From: Fuerstiella sp.
GTDB lineage: Bacteria; Planctomycetota; Planctomycetia; Planctomycetales; Planctomycetaceae
DNA length: 46,713 bases
NCBI GenBank assembly: GCA_029247265.1
Contig: JAQWLN010000192.1
Location: forward strand, 1 to 46,713
Direction: 5' to 3'
Positions within the stretch are counted from its first letter, which is position 1. Every line of letters starts with the position of its first letter. The notes below the pieces were generated by a model that did not search any database, was not told where the DNA came from, and saw nothing but the letters and a program-made list of their open reading frames with translations. The position numbers and the translations under genes were made by a program. Positions 1 to 12,369 of this stretch are shown in pieces.

Positions 1-1476
1 CAGGGCAATCTCTAACCCTTCCGTCACTTACCGTTTCCGCTGATTCTCCTCGGTTTGTCCGCGACAGGAATACGCTTCGGCGATTCGAGCATCCGTCCAG
101 TTCGGTCCGCGAATATCTGACTTCAACTATATCTGAGCTCGCCAGACTTTCTGCGAAGAGCCTGTCAGCCGTTTGCTCACACCAAGCTACGTCTCACGCT
201 CCTTCTTAGACAACCGCACGATATACTTCTTTTACTTCGATATCTCCTCCTTGAGTTAAGAGAAGATTCGCTCATCAAGCCAATTCGTGGAACCCCTATT
301 CTGAATCCTGACGAAGCACTAGTTCGTTAATTCTTTCCTCGGAAGAACTGACTGGGCCGTCATTTCCCTGTTTCATCACCGCCAGCCTCTTTCTATTCTT
401 CCACCTTTACTTTTCGAAGATTCGTTAATCCCCTATAAAGAAGACCGCCCACTGCTCGTTCCTATCGGTCAAGTCGTTGAGAGATGCCTTTCTGCGTCTC
501 TCCTTCCTGATGTCTTATCCGCTAGGCTTCCTGTTGATCTTCTGGTAACTGTGATCCGGACGCCGCTAGTCGTACGGCCCGTTCACCCAGCATCAGTCTC
601 TGACTTCGACCAGTGAGTTTGATCGACTGGATCTCGTGGTCTTGAAGAGTCTGTTCACGCCCAACCTACCGCTTTTGAGTTTTCACGTGTTGCCGCACTG
701 CTTCCTGCTGATTCCTTTCAACAATCTGCTGCTACCACACGACCTGTTCGTCCAATGATTAGCTCTGGAATTGTTCGAACCCCCCTACGGCTGACAGGAA
801 AGTTTGTTGAGCTATGTCCTATTCTTCGATTCGACCTGTTAATTTTTCCGCCAGCACCCTGTTGTCGGAGGAGCGGGCGGTGACGATCGAATAGCCGCCC
901 TACGCGGATCTATCCTATCTGCTGTTGGAATTCTTGTCTCCTTGTGCATAAACGAATTCTAACCTGTTCCATGTTTCGATGAGACCTCGATGTCTTACGA
1001 CTGTCCTGTGCTGACCTAAGTTGGTCGTTTTACGCTTTCTTAGAATCGTTCGATGGTCGGATTCAAGTGGTGTGTCTGAACCAAAGCCGGTTTCTGTCTC
1101 TTCCGGATAAGGTAGAAGCGTGGCCACCTTACTACTACTGTATTTTACTCCGTTAGGCGATCCCCCCCGCTGTTATCGCTGTTTGAGGCTTGTCCTAATC
1201 GACCTGTTTGGGCCCTTTATTCTCTCTTCGGTTCTGGCCAGCCGCTTTCCTGGCTGTCTTTCGTCACTGCTGCTACGCTTCCTGTTCCTTCGTTTATGCC
1301 GAGTCCTGGCTACCTATTAGCTGCCTTACCGCCTTTTCGTTGCTAATCGGGGGGCACTTCGCTTATCCTCTTAGCCTTGTTCCTTCCTTGATAAACACGC
1401 CTGCCACCGTCCTCCAGCCTGAGCGGTAGCTCGCTTCCTCCGCGACTGGTGTCGCCCAGCCTATTGGAGTCACTTC
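1..1476. other. Gene-free, pyrimidine-rich region on the left flank of the base-skew switch
   Basis: No reading frame here resembles a protein; the short open frames have low-complexity translations and no recognisable domain. The + strand is strongly biased to C and T. In five hand-counted 60-base rows (starting at 1, 241, 361, 661 and 1381) there are 104 C and 46 G. A TGTGCATAA at 943-951 is the reverse complement of a DnaA-box consensus match (TTATNCACA), but one such match in 47 kb is expected by chance. A hairpin with stem GGGCGG/CCGCCC lies at 875-900. No tRNA or rRNA was recognised. Confidence 0.6.
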
Positions 1477-2793
1477 ATGAGCAAACAAAATCGTCGCCTT
1501 TTCCTGCAACAGTCAGCCGCTACCGCCGCCGTCGCCTCCGGCCTATATGCCAGCGAATCCGCCGCTCAAGACAGTAAAAACCCTCTTGAAAAACTTAATA
1601 TCGCCTGCATCGGTACCGCCAACCGCGCCGCCGCTGATGTTGAAGGTGTGATGACTGACAACATCGTGGCTCTTTGCGATATTGATGCTCGATACCTCGA
1701 GCGATCCAAAAAGATGCTCACCGAAAAGAACGGACTTGAGCCACGCACCTACGCTGACTATCGAGAAATGATAGATGTCGAAGGTGATAAGTTTGACGCT
1801 GTCACTGTTGCCACCACCGATCATCATCATGCCCCGGCGACGATTCGAGCCATCAACGCTGGAAAACACGTTTACTGTGAAAAACCCCTCACCCACACTG
1901 TTCAGGAAGCTCGAATAATCGCTGAGGCGGCCGCTAAGAAAGGCGTCGCCACGCAGCTCGGTACTCAGATCCACGCTGGTGACAACTATCGACGTGTCGT
2001 GGAGGTTATTCAAAGTGGTGCCATCGGCGATGTTACCGATGTCCACGTATGGGTCGGCAAAGGCTGGGGCATTACACCGTTAACCGGCGATGAAGCTGAC
2101 GCCCCGGACTTCCTGAATTGGGATCTGTGGATAGGACCTGCTCCTGTTCGACCATACGTCGCCGGCCGCTACCACCCCGCTCAGTGGCGTCGCTTCTGGG
2201 ACTTTGGTCAGGGCACTCTGGGTGATATGGCCTGCCATTATATGGACCTGCCTTTCTGGGCTCTGAAACTCCGCCATCCCACTCACTGCGAAGCCGAAGG
2301 CGCTGAGGTCCACGAACAAATGGCTCCCACCGGACTGGTTGTTCGTTACAAGTACCCAGCTCGAGGCGACATGGTCGCCTGCAACCTGACATGGTACGAC
2401 GGCGACATGATTCCTAAACAGGTCGCCGGCGAACGAGTTCCTGCCAGCGGCGTGATGTTTGTCGGTACGGAAGGCAATATGTTTGCCAATTACGGCAGCT
2501 ACCGACTATTCCCGTCTGACAAATTCAAGAGCTTTGAGCCGCCGGCACTATCGATACCGAAGTCCATCGGCCATCATCAGGAATGGATCAAGGCCTGCAA
2601 GGACGGGTCGCCCACCACTTGTAACTTCGATTATTCCGGTGCCCTGACGGAAAGTGTGTTGTTGGGCAATGTTTCCTATCGCGTCGGTAAGGCCCTTGAT
2701 TGGGACGCTAAGAATCTAGTGGCCACCAATTGCTCGGAAGCCGACAGCTTCATCACCAAAGAATACCGCTCAGGCTGGGAAGTAGCGAGGTAG
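1477..2793 (+). CDS. Tat-exported Gfo/Idh/MocA family oxidoreductase
   Basis: A 438-residue NAD(P)-dependent oxidoreductase of the Gfo/Idh/MocA family, which acts on sugars or cyclitols; the substrate cannot be told. A twin-arginine signal (NRRLFLQQS, residues 5-13) with an alanine-rich segment to about residue 31 indicates Tat export, as in many planctomycete members. The Rossmann start is near residues 40-50 and the family EKP motif is at 135-137. The C-terminal half has the usual planctomycete block around LNWDLWIGPAP. The ATG is preceded by GGAG at 1466-1469. Codon third positions are C/T-rich in the 5' half and less so toward the 3' end, following the base-skew switch. Its stop codon lies in the loop of a small hairpin (CGAGG-TAG-CCTCG, 2786-2798). 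Confidence 0.93.
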   Translation: MSKQNRRLFLQQSAATAAVASGLYASESAAQDSKNPLEKLNIACIGTANRAAADVEGVMTDNIVALCDIDARYLERSKKMLTEKNGLEPRTYADYREMIDVEGDKFDAVTVATTDHHHAPATIRAINAGKHVYCEKPLTHTVQEARIIAEAAAKKGVATQLGTQIHAGDNYRRVVEVIQSGAIGDVTDVHVWVGKGWGITPLTGDEADAPDFLNWDLWIGPAPVRPYVAGRYHPAQWRRFWDFGQGTLGDMACHYMDLPFWALKLRHPTHCEAEGAEVHEQMAPTGLVVRYKYPARGDMVACNLTWYDGDMIPKQVAGERVPASGVMFVGTEGNMFANYGSYRLFPSDKFKSFEPPALSIPKSIGHHQEWIKACKDGSPTTCNFDYSGALTESVLLGNVSYRVGKALDWDAKNLVATNCSEADSFITKEYRSGWEVAR

Positions 2794-3266
2794 CCTCGGC
2801 TGGCTATGGCGTGGTTAGGACTGTAGAGGCTAACCACGTCAGACCGCCGAGTGCGTTGGTACAGCAGGCGAGCATACTGTTCAGTCAACGTCGTTGGGGT
2901 GGTGAGGCTGGACGGTGTTGATTTGTTACGTTGAAAAGAGCTTTGTTCTATATAAAGAAATTATAAAGTAGGAGTATTAGAAGAGCGGCTGACAAGTGTT
3001 GATAACTGAAGTGGCCAATAACGCTATTCGTTACTCTCAAAAGAGTTAGTAACACGACAGTACGTTATTAAACGTAGGACACGTCAGGAAAACGGTGCCA
3101 GGAAACAGTTGGCTTATTCGTCACATGCCAACAGGTAAAGCACCAGGTAGTCGGGCCGGTTAATAATAATAAGGCCTACACTACAAGAAGCATGCGATCG
3201 TCAACGAGTTATCAACATAAAAGTTGATATGGACGACAGGCGATAACAGGCGGGCGTCGGAAATCG
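2794..3266. other. Candidate chromosomal replication origin (skew switch, AT-rich tract, DnaA-box-like motifs)
   Basis: This 473-base gap holds no gene. It is purine-rich on the + strand: rows 2881-3300 contain 115 G and 69 C by hand count, the opposite of bases 1-1476. An AT-rich stretch lies at about 2931-2980. TTATCAACA, one mismatch from the DnaA box TTATCCACA, occurs at 3209-3217 and, on the other strand, at 2997-3005; a weaker copy of the ATCAACA core is at 2916-2922 on the minus strand. ATCAAC/GTTGAT (3211-3216 and 3223-3228) forms a small dyad. G excess persists to the right (4381-4440: 21 G, 9 C; 11281-11340: 21 G, 10 C). A C-to-G change along the + strand is the polarity expected at an origin. 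The origin call is inference; no dnaA, dnaN or gyrB is in the window. Confidence 0.35.
2807..2841. repeat. Long perfect-stem hairpin just downstream of the Gfo/Idh stop
   Basis: CGTGGTTAG (2810-2818) and CTAACCACG (2830-2838) form a 9-bp perfect inverted repeat, extended to about 12 pairs (2807-2841) if one G-U pair is allowed, with an 11-base loop. No T-run follows on either side, so it is not a classical intrinsic terminator. It could still end transcription of the upstream gene, or be a structural part of the candidate origin next to it. Confidence 0.55.
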
Positions 3267-4382
3267 CTAAGGCGTGATGTAGAGGAGCTGAATATTAGTG
3301 TCAGGAAGTTTGGGCTGTAAAGCCGCGACACCCTCTTCAGTGACCGCGGTCCGAGTGACCTTAAGATCTTTGAGAGTAGTCAGCCCTTCCAGATTCGCCA
3401 ATCCGGCATCAGACACCGTCGTAGAACCGAGGTGCAGAAAAGTCAGCTTTGTCATGCTTTTTAAAGCAGGCAGTCCGTCGTCTGACAGCTGAGTGTTATC
3501 TAGGTTCAGCCATTCAAGATTGGTCAAAGTCGCCAGTTTTTGGACGCCAGCGTCCGATACGGCGACTCGCCACAGGTTCAGTTTTTTGAGATTGGTAAGA
3601 GCTGACAGGTGCTCCATACCAGCGTCAAAGACTTGAGAATTTTCGCTGAGGTCCAGTTCCTGAAGTGTCGTGATGGCGGACAAGTGAGCCAGCCCCGCAT
3701 CAGAGATTTGATTGAACGCCAGTCGCAGCTTTTTCAGCTTCGGATAATTAGCCAACAACAGCAAACCGTCATCGCTGATGGTGGTGGACTTCATGTACAG
3801 CTCTTCCAGATTGATGAGCTTGTCCAGTGATTCCAGTCCGACCTCACTGACCCATAACCCGTCCAGCGCCAAGACTTTAAGGTTGGTTAAGTCAGCCAGG
3901 TGTTCCAATCCACCATCGTCAACCGTCGTGGTGCCACTGGTACCGTTCAGACGAATGGCTTTCAGTGATTTGAGCCCCTTGAGGTGACCGAGTCCGTCGT
4001 TGCCAACGGAGCAACCGCGGAGATCCAGATTGACGATAGGAGACATCCATTCAGCAAAATGAGCAAGGCCATCGTCAGTGATCGGCAGATCATTAAGCAG
4101 CACAGACGTGACCTGAGCCAAGGCAGCAACGTGCTTCAAAGCATCATCCGTCGCTGAAGTATCCCGCAAATTGACCTCGACGATCTGGCCAGCGCCGTTT
4201 CGTTTCAGTGAGGCTTCCAGAGCATCCAGTGCCGCTACGGCTTCAGCATTGTCAGGAGTGACGGGCGCCGATTGAACGACGGCAGGAGGGTATTCAGCGG
4301 GCTGTGGGGCACTTGTGGTGGCAGAGTCCCGGCAGCCGCCACAAACACAAACGACTAGCACAGCAAGGTAACGATGGTTCAT
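3267..4382 (-). CDS. Leucine-rich-repeat lipoprotein
   Basis: A 371-residue protein with a short hydrophobic leader ending in a possible lipobox (VCGGC, cysteine near residue 17), suggesting a lipid-anchored envelope protein. From about residue 65 to the end it consists of roughly a dozen 24-residue leucine-rich repeats of the form LxxLxxLxLxxTxISDxGL, the type common in planctomycetes. Such repeats normally form a curved binding surface; the partner is unknown. No enzymatic domain is visible. It stands alone, with the monomeric isocitrate dehydrogenase 145 bases upstream on the same strand. The repeats vary enough in sequence to argue against a recent tandem expansion. Confidence 0.85.
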   Translation of the reverse strand: MNHRYLAVLVVCVCGGCRDSATTSAPQPAEYPPAVVQSAPVTPDNAEAVAALDALEASLKRNGAGQIVEVNLRDTSATDDALKHVAALAQVTSVLLNDLPITDDGLAHFAEWMSPIVNLDLRGCSVGNDGLGHLKGLKSLKAIRLNGTSGTTTVDDGGLEHLADLTNLKVLALDGLWVSEVGLESLDKLINLEELYMKSTTISDDGLLLLANYPKLKKLRLAFNQISDAGLAHLSAITTLQELDLSENSQVFDAGMEHLSALTNLKKLNLWRVAVSDAGVQKLATLTNLEWLNLDNTQLSDDGLPALKSMTKLTFLHLGSTTVSDAGLANLEGLTTLKDLKVTRTAVTEEGVAALQPKLPDTNIQLLYITP

Positions 4383-4527
4383 AGCAGTACATTCGGCGAA
4401 GAGGTAAGGGCGGGAAAGTGGTCAAAGAGATAACCGGACAGACAGCGTCACCGCGGTTAGCGTGAGCGAGAGGACAAGCAGTAAGGTCGGTAATAGACTG
4501 AGACAGCCGGAAACCATCGGTGAACCA

Positions 4528-6906
<2,379 letters not shown>

Positions 6907-6933
6907 TCAGAAACCGCCGGAAAGGTATGCCCC

Positions 6934-7995
6934 GTGATTTCGGAGACGACTTACAGGAAACAGATCAGCGGCGAGGCCAGTGGATTACTGCCTGGCATCG
7001 TTCGATTGTTGCTGCGGGCACTATCCGCACCGTACGGTTTGACGATATTGCTGCGGAACGCAGCATTTGACAAAGGATTTAGAAGGGCCACAGCCGTATC
7101 CGCGCCTGTCATAGCCATAGGCAACCTGACAACGGGCGGTACGGGAAAAACCCCGATCGTAGCTGCGGTGGTGAAATCACTGCAGGAACAAGGGCTTCGA
7201 CCCGGCATCGTCAGTCGCGGATATCGAGCCGACAACACGGGCGAAAACGACGAAAAACGCGTGCTGGAATGGCTCTGTCCAAACGTCCCTCACGAGCAGA
7301 ATCCCAATCGCGTGACAGCGTCAGAGAAGTTGATCGCCTCAGAGAGAGTAGACGTCATCGTGCTGGACGATGCGTTTCAGCACCGGCAAATAGCTCGAGA
7401 CCTGAACATTGTTCTGATCGACGCGACGAACCCGTTTGGGTACGGGTTCCAGCTGCCGCGGGGTCTGCTGAGGGAGCCTGCCAGCAGCCTGAGTCGAGCA
7501 GACATGGTGTTGATTACTCGATCAGATAATGTATCAGAGGACGCCCTTCAGGAAATCGAAGCCACCGTCCGGCGGCACAACGAGAAGTTGGTGGACCACA
7601 CGTACCGCGTCAGTTTTCGTCCGACTGGATTAATACCAGGATCCGGAGATGAAGGGCGTTCAGCAGAAGCAGTCAAAAATCAGCCCGTCACCGTCATGAC
7701 AGCGATAGGCAATCCCGAAGCGTTTGTGGCGACCTGCCGGCAGATTAACGCCAAAGTCGCGGCAACCCGGTTCTTTGCGGACCATCATCACTACACACCG
7801 ACAGACCTGGACGAAGTTCAGCAACTCGCGGAATCAGCGGCCGCGCCGCTGATTCTGACGACTCTCAAGGACCTGGTGAAAATACCGGAGGGCAGCGAAA
7901 ACATAATGGCCGTGCAAATCGAAACGGTTTTTGCCTCGGCGAAAAATGAACCAATGTTTCGCGACGAACTGGCGCGGGCGGCTAAGATGCCATAA
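6934..7995 (+). CDS. lpxK: Tetraacyldisaccharide 4'-kinase (LpxK)
   Basis: LpxK phosphorylates the 4' position of the lipid A disaccharide precursor at the inner membrane, so this organism probably makes lipid A. The P-loop is GNLTTGGTGKT (about residues 63-73) and the downstream motif DDAFQHR (145-151) matches the family DDGFQHR with Ala in place of Gly. LIDATNPFGYG, PRGLLREP and FADHHHY are also typical. The open frame reaches back to 6772, but GTG at 6934 has a good ribosome site (GGAAAGG, 6919-6925) and gives the usual length (353 residues); ATG at 6895 is the alternative. It is divergent from icd and followed after 85 bases by the AAA+ gene. Confidence 0.9.
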   Translation: MISETTYRKQISGEASGLLPGIVRLLLRALSAPYGLTILLRNAAFDKGFRRATAVSAPVIAIGNLTTGGTGKTPIVAAVVKSLQEQGLRPGIVSRGYRADNTGENDEKRVLEWLCPNVPHEQNPNRVTASEKLIASERVDVIVLDDAFQHRQIARDLNIVLIDATNPFGYGFQLPRGLLREPASSLSRADMVLITRSDNVSEDALQEIEATVRRHNEKLVDHTYRVSFRPTGLIPGSGDEGRSAEAVKNQPVTVMTAIGNPEAFVATCRQINAKVAATRFFADHHHYTPTDLDEVQQLAESAAAPLILTTLKDLVKIPEGSENIMAVQIETVFASAKNEPMFRDELARAAKMP

Positions 7996-8080
7996 CCGAC
8001 GCAACGAAAGCTCATCGCTCCGGACGGGGAAACACCTGTCAGCAGCGAACAGAACCCTCAAACCTTAAAGATCAGAGACC

Positions 8081-9490
<1,410 letters not shown>

Positions 9491-9618
9491 GGAAGCCCCA
9501 GGGGGCGAAGATTTCTGAAAGAAACACGGGTGGTGTCTTTGATATTAGCACGCAAGGGCGGCAGCATGGTGTGAGCGCGATTCTGCGCAGGGCTCAACAT
9601 CACCTAGAAGCTACCGCC

Positions 9619-10044
9619 ATGAAACGTTCTGTACATCGACTCATCGCACCAATTCTTGCCATCGCCTTAACGGCTGGAGCAATGACAGCACTGGCTCAGA
9701 AGTCATCGTCGAAGTCGTCGGCCAAAAGCAAAGAAAAGGTGGTTTCGAAGTATCACCGTCTGCCGACGTACTACGGTTAGCTCAAGCTGAAGGAAGAACA
9801 GCGTCAGGAAATCTACGCACTGAAGGAAGAATTCGGTCAGCAGATCGACGAATTACAGGAGCAGCTGGCAGAACTGAAGGAACAACAGGCGGAAGAAATT
9901 AAAGACGTTCTGACCAGAACTCAGGTAACAGCGTTGAACAAACTTGTTGCAGCGGGATCGGCGACGAATTCGAAGGCGTCCAAAGCGAAGTCAAGCAGTT
10001 CCAGGAAGTCTTCTTCGAAGAAGAAGTCGTCCACTAAGAAATGA
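9619..10044 (+). pseudogene. Small exported coiled-coil, Lys/Ser-rich protein interrupted by one TAG codon
   Basis: The frame starts at ATG 9619 with a clear signal peptide (to about residue 26, ...ALA-Q), runs through HRLPTYYG, and meets TAG at 9778-9780. The same frame then stays open for 87 more codons to TGA at 10042-10044. It encodes a Glu/Gln/Lys-rich helix with EEQRQEIYALKEEFGQQID and a Ser/Lys-rich tail. Small planctomycete exported proteins of this design usually read YYGQLxLxxEQR at this place, so TAG most simply replaces CAG through a single C-to-T change. Possible readings are a recent nonsense mutation, stop-codon readthrough or a sequencing error. If intact it would be 141 residues. 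Function is unknown; the layout recalls Spy/periplasmic helical proteins. Confidence 0.75.
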
Positions 10045-10142
10045 GACACATCTGTTCCCGGTACCCAGCGTGTTCGTGTTTCGAGCAGGCTGTTTCTATG
10101 CGCTTTGCAGCACACGCAGCCTGTGTGTAGGTGAACGCAGAA

Positions 10143-10168
10143 CCCGCCGGCGGCGGGCAACTATTTTT
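10143..10168 (+). terminator. Possible intrinsic terminator after the interrupted small gene
   Basis: CCCGCC (10143-10148) and GGCGGG (10152-10157) form a GC hairpin with a 3-base loop. A run of five T follows at 10164-10168, six bases after the stem. It overlaps the stop codon of the convergent aroB gene. The gap between stem and T-run weakens the call. Confidence 0.4.
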
Positions 10169-11282
10169 AACCGGCCAGGCAGTCGACAATGACCTGCGAA
10201 TCAATACCACCAATGGTCTCGACGTGACCGATGCTGTCGGGCAGGACGAATTTCAGATCGCCTGAGACCGTTTTCTTATCCAGCAGCATGCAGTTCAGAA
10301 TTTCATCGGGCTTCGCCTGAAGTTCCTCGGGCACTTCCACAGGCAGCTGCACGGCCTTAAGCAGTTTGACCTGTCGTTGAATCTCGGCCTCTCCAATTCG
10401 CCCCAGTGATTTGGCCAGTCGGCTGCCACACGCCATGCCGATGGAAACGGCTTCGCCATGCAGCAAAGTGCCGTAACCGGCCAGAGCTTCGAAGGCATGA
10501 GCGTAGGTGTGGCCGTAGTTAAGAATGGCTCGCACCCCAGTGGTTTCATGCTCGTCTTCCTTAACGACCAGAGCCTTCAATTCGCAGCAGCGGGCCACCA
10601 CGTGGCGCAACACAGCAGGGTCTCGTTCGTTAAGGCCGCTGATGTTATCTTCAAGGTAGCCGAAGAATTCGACATCCTGAATCACGCCGTATTTAATTAC
10701 TTCGGCCAGTCCGGACCGATACTCCCGGTCGGGCAGAGTGGCCATGGTGTCCGTGTCGATCAGAACTCCGGCGGGCTGATAGAACGCTCCAATCAGGTTC
10801 TTTCCTTTTGGATGGTTTACTCCCGTCTTGCCACCGACAGAGCTGTCGACCATCGCCAGCAGGGTTGTGGGAACCTGCACAAACAGCAATCCGCGGGCGT
10901 AAGTGGCAGCGACAAATCCCGCCAGATCACCCACTACTCCTCCGCCGACTGCCAGCACGACCGTTTTCCGATCCGCCCGGAAGTCCACCAGTTCGTCGTA
11001 CAGGTCGGAAGCTTCCGCGAGAGATTTCGATGTTTCGCCGGCTTTCACACACACAACCTGAACTTCGGCCCCAGCCTCGGACAGGGCCTGTTTTACTGCA
11101 TTTGCGTGAGGTTGAAGGACGTTGGTGTCTGTGATGATGAAGCACCGTAATGGCTGATCCGGCGAACGACCCAGCCACGATCGACTCAGATCAGCAATTC
11201 GGGGCAGGTTACCGGCGTCGATTGAGATGTCGTAGCTGCGGGAACCGAGGTCAACATGGACAGTCTGGCCGGAAGAATTCAT
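10167..11282 (-). CDS. aroB: 3-dehydroquinate synthase (AroB)
   Basis: A 371-residue cytoplasmic enzyme that converts DAHP to 3-dehydroquinate, the second step of the shikimate pathway, using NAD+ and a divalent metal. The nucleotide-binding motif GGGVVGDLAGF is at residues 113-123. VPTTLLAMVDSSVGGKTGVN, EVIKYGVI and the metal-site region LNYGHTYAHAFE are all present, and length is normal. The start is the ATG at 11280-11282. It is divergent from hisF across about 240 bases and convergent with the interrupted small exported gene. No other aro gene is adjacent. Confidence 0.96.
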   Translation of the reverse strand: MNSSGQTVHVDLGSRSYDISIDAGNLPRIADLSRSWLGRSPDQPLRCFIITDTNVLQPHANAVKQALSEAGAEVQVVCVKAGETSKSLAEASDLYDELVDFRADRKTVVLAVGGGVVGDLAGFVAATYARGLLFVQVPTTLLAMVDSSVGGKTGVNHPKGKNLIGAFYQPAGVLIDTDTMATLPDREYRSGLAEVIKYGVIQDVEFFGYLEDNISGLNERDPAVLRHVVARCCELKALVVKEDEHETTGVRAILNYGHTYAHAFEALAGYGTLLHGEAVSIGMACGSRLAKSLGRIGEAEIQRQVKLLKAVQLPVEVPEELQAKPDEILNCMLLDKKTVSGDLKFVLPDSIGHVETIGGIDSQVIVDCLAG

Positions 11283-11523
11283 GGTAGGAGGGGGTTTCGA
11301 ACAGTAAAAGACAGGAAAACGTCACCAACAGGGGTTCCGGGTTGACCGGACTTTGGCTCAACGGTGTGATAGGATCGGCCGGGACCATCGAAAGCCGTTT
11401 TGGCTTCCTGTCGCAGGCTGGAAGTCACAACCACGAAGGACAGCCCCGGTCCCACCGATCACCGTAGCTTACAGCACGGAACTTTAAGTCGACACACCTG
11501 CAATCAGCTCCGGAACACGTTGC

Positions 11524-12291
11524 ATGCTGGCAAAGCGTATCATTCCCTGTCTGGACGTTCACGCAGGACGCGTGGTGAAGGGCGTGAATTTCGTCAATCT
11601 GCAGGATGCCGGCGATCCGGTGCAGATTGCTCAGAAGTATGAGCAGCAGGGAGCTGATGAGCTCGTCTTTCTGGACATCACAGCCAGTCACGAGGAACGG
11701 GATATCATACTGGACGTGGTGGCTCGTACGTCCGAAGTTGTGTTTATGCCGTTGACAGTGGGTGGAGGGATTCGGACTGTCGAAGATATCCGCCGCTTGC
11801 TCAGTGCTGGCAGCGACAAGGTTTCGATCAATTCAGCCGCCGTCACAGATCCGGATTTCGTCAAAGAAGCGGCTTTGAAATTCGGCAGCCAGTGCATAGT
11901 GGTAAATATCGATCCGAAACGAGTACAAAAAGACGGCAGAGAATTCTGGGATGTTCATATCAACGGAGGTCGGAAACCCACCGGACTGGAAGTCGTGGAA
12001 TGGGCCCGAGAAGTGGAAAACCTTGGAGCCGGTGAAATCGTCCTGACGTGTATGGATGCAGACGGAACCAAAGACGGTTACGATCTGGAAATTACACGAG
12101 CTGTCGCGGACGCTGTGTCGATACCGGTGGTGGCCAGTGGCGGGGCCGGTTGCCCGGCACACCTGTCAGATGCCGTGACCACGGGTGGGGCAAGTGCTGC
12201 TCTGGCGGCCAGCATTTTTCATTATGGTGAATACACAATCGAAGAAACGAAACGTTATATGGCGGACCGCGGAGTACCGGTTCGGCTGTGA
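11524..12291 (+). CDS. hisF: Imidazole glycerol phosphate synthase cyclase subunit (HisF)
   Basis: A 255-residue (beta/alpha)8-barrel enzyme that, with HisH, closes the imidazole ring in histidine synthesis and releases AICAR. Both catalytic aspartates are present: D11 (IIPCLDV) and D178... read from [13 protein letters not shown], corresponding to the second catalytic Asp region, with D130 in NIDPKR. The phosphate-binding motifs TVGGGIR and VASGGAG are intact. HisH is not next to it. The pilT gene follows on the same strand after 78 bases, which is close enough for co-transcription but has no functional logic. Confidence 0.96.
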   Translation: MLAKRIIPCLDVHAGRVVKGVNFVNLQDAGDPVQIAQKYEQQGADELVFLDITASHEERDIILDVVARTSEVVFMPLTVGGGIRTVEDIRRLLSAGSDKVSINSAAVTDPDFVKEAALKFGSQCIVVNIDPKRVQKDGREFWDVHINGGRKPTGLEVVEWAREVENLGAGEIVLTCMDADGTKDGYDLEITRAVADAVSIPVVASGGAGCPAHLSDAVTTGGASAALAASIFHYGEYTIEETKRYMADRGVPVRL

Positions 12292-12369
12292 TACATGAAG
12301 AGCGTAGCAGCCATGCGGCGGCAACGCGGTGTGGCACGACCACATCGAAATTAAGATCGGAAACACAAA

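Noticed and set aside
943..951. Perfect TTATNCACA DnaA-box match on the minus strand
   Set aside because: A single match of this kind is expected by chance in a window of this size, so it was not used as main support for the origin.
915..1429. Short open frames on both strands in the left gene-free region
   Set aside because: Translations are low in complexity, match no known family, lack ribosome sites and overlap each other.
3267..4382. Regular 72-base periodicity suggesting a CRISPR-like or tandem DNA repeat
   Set aside because: It is the protein-level periodicity of leucine-rich repeats; the DNA units differ too much and there are no constant repeats with spacers.
7366..7386. DDAFQHR instead of DDGFQHR in LpxK as a sign of inactivation
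   Set aside because: All other LpxK motifs and the length are intact; a Gly-to-Ala change is conservative and gives no reason to call the gene defective.
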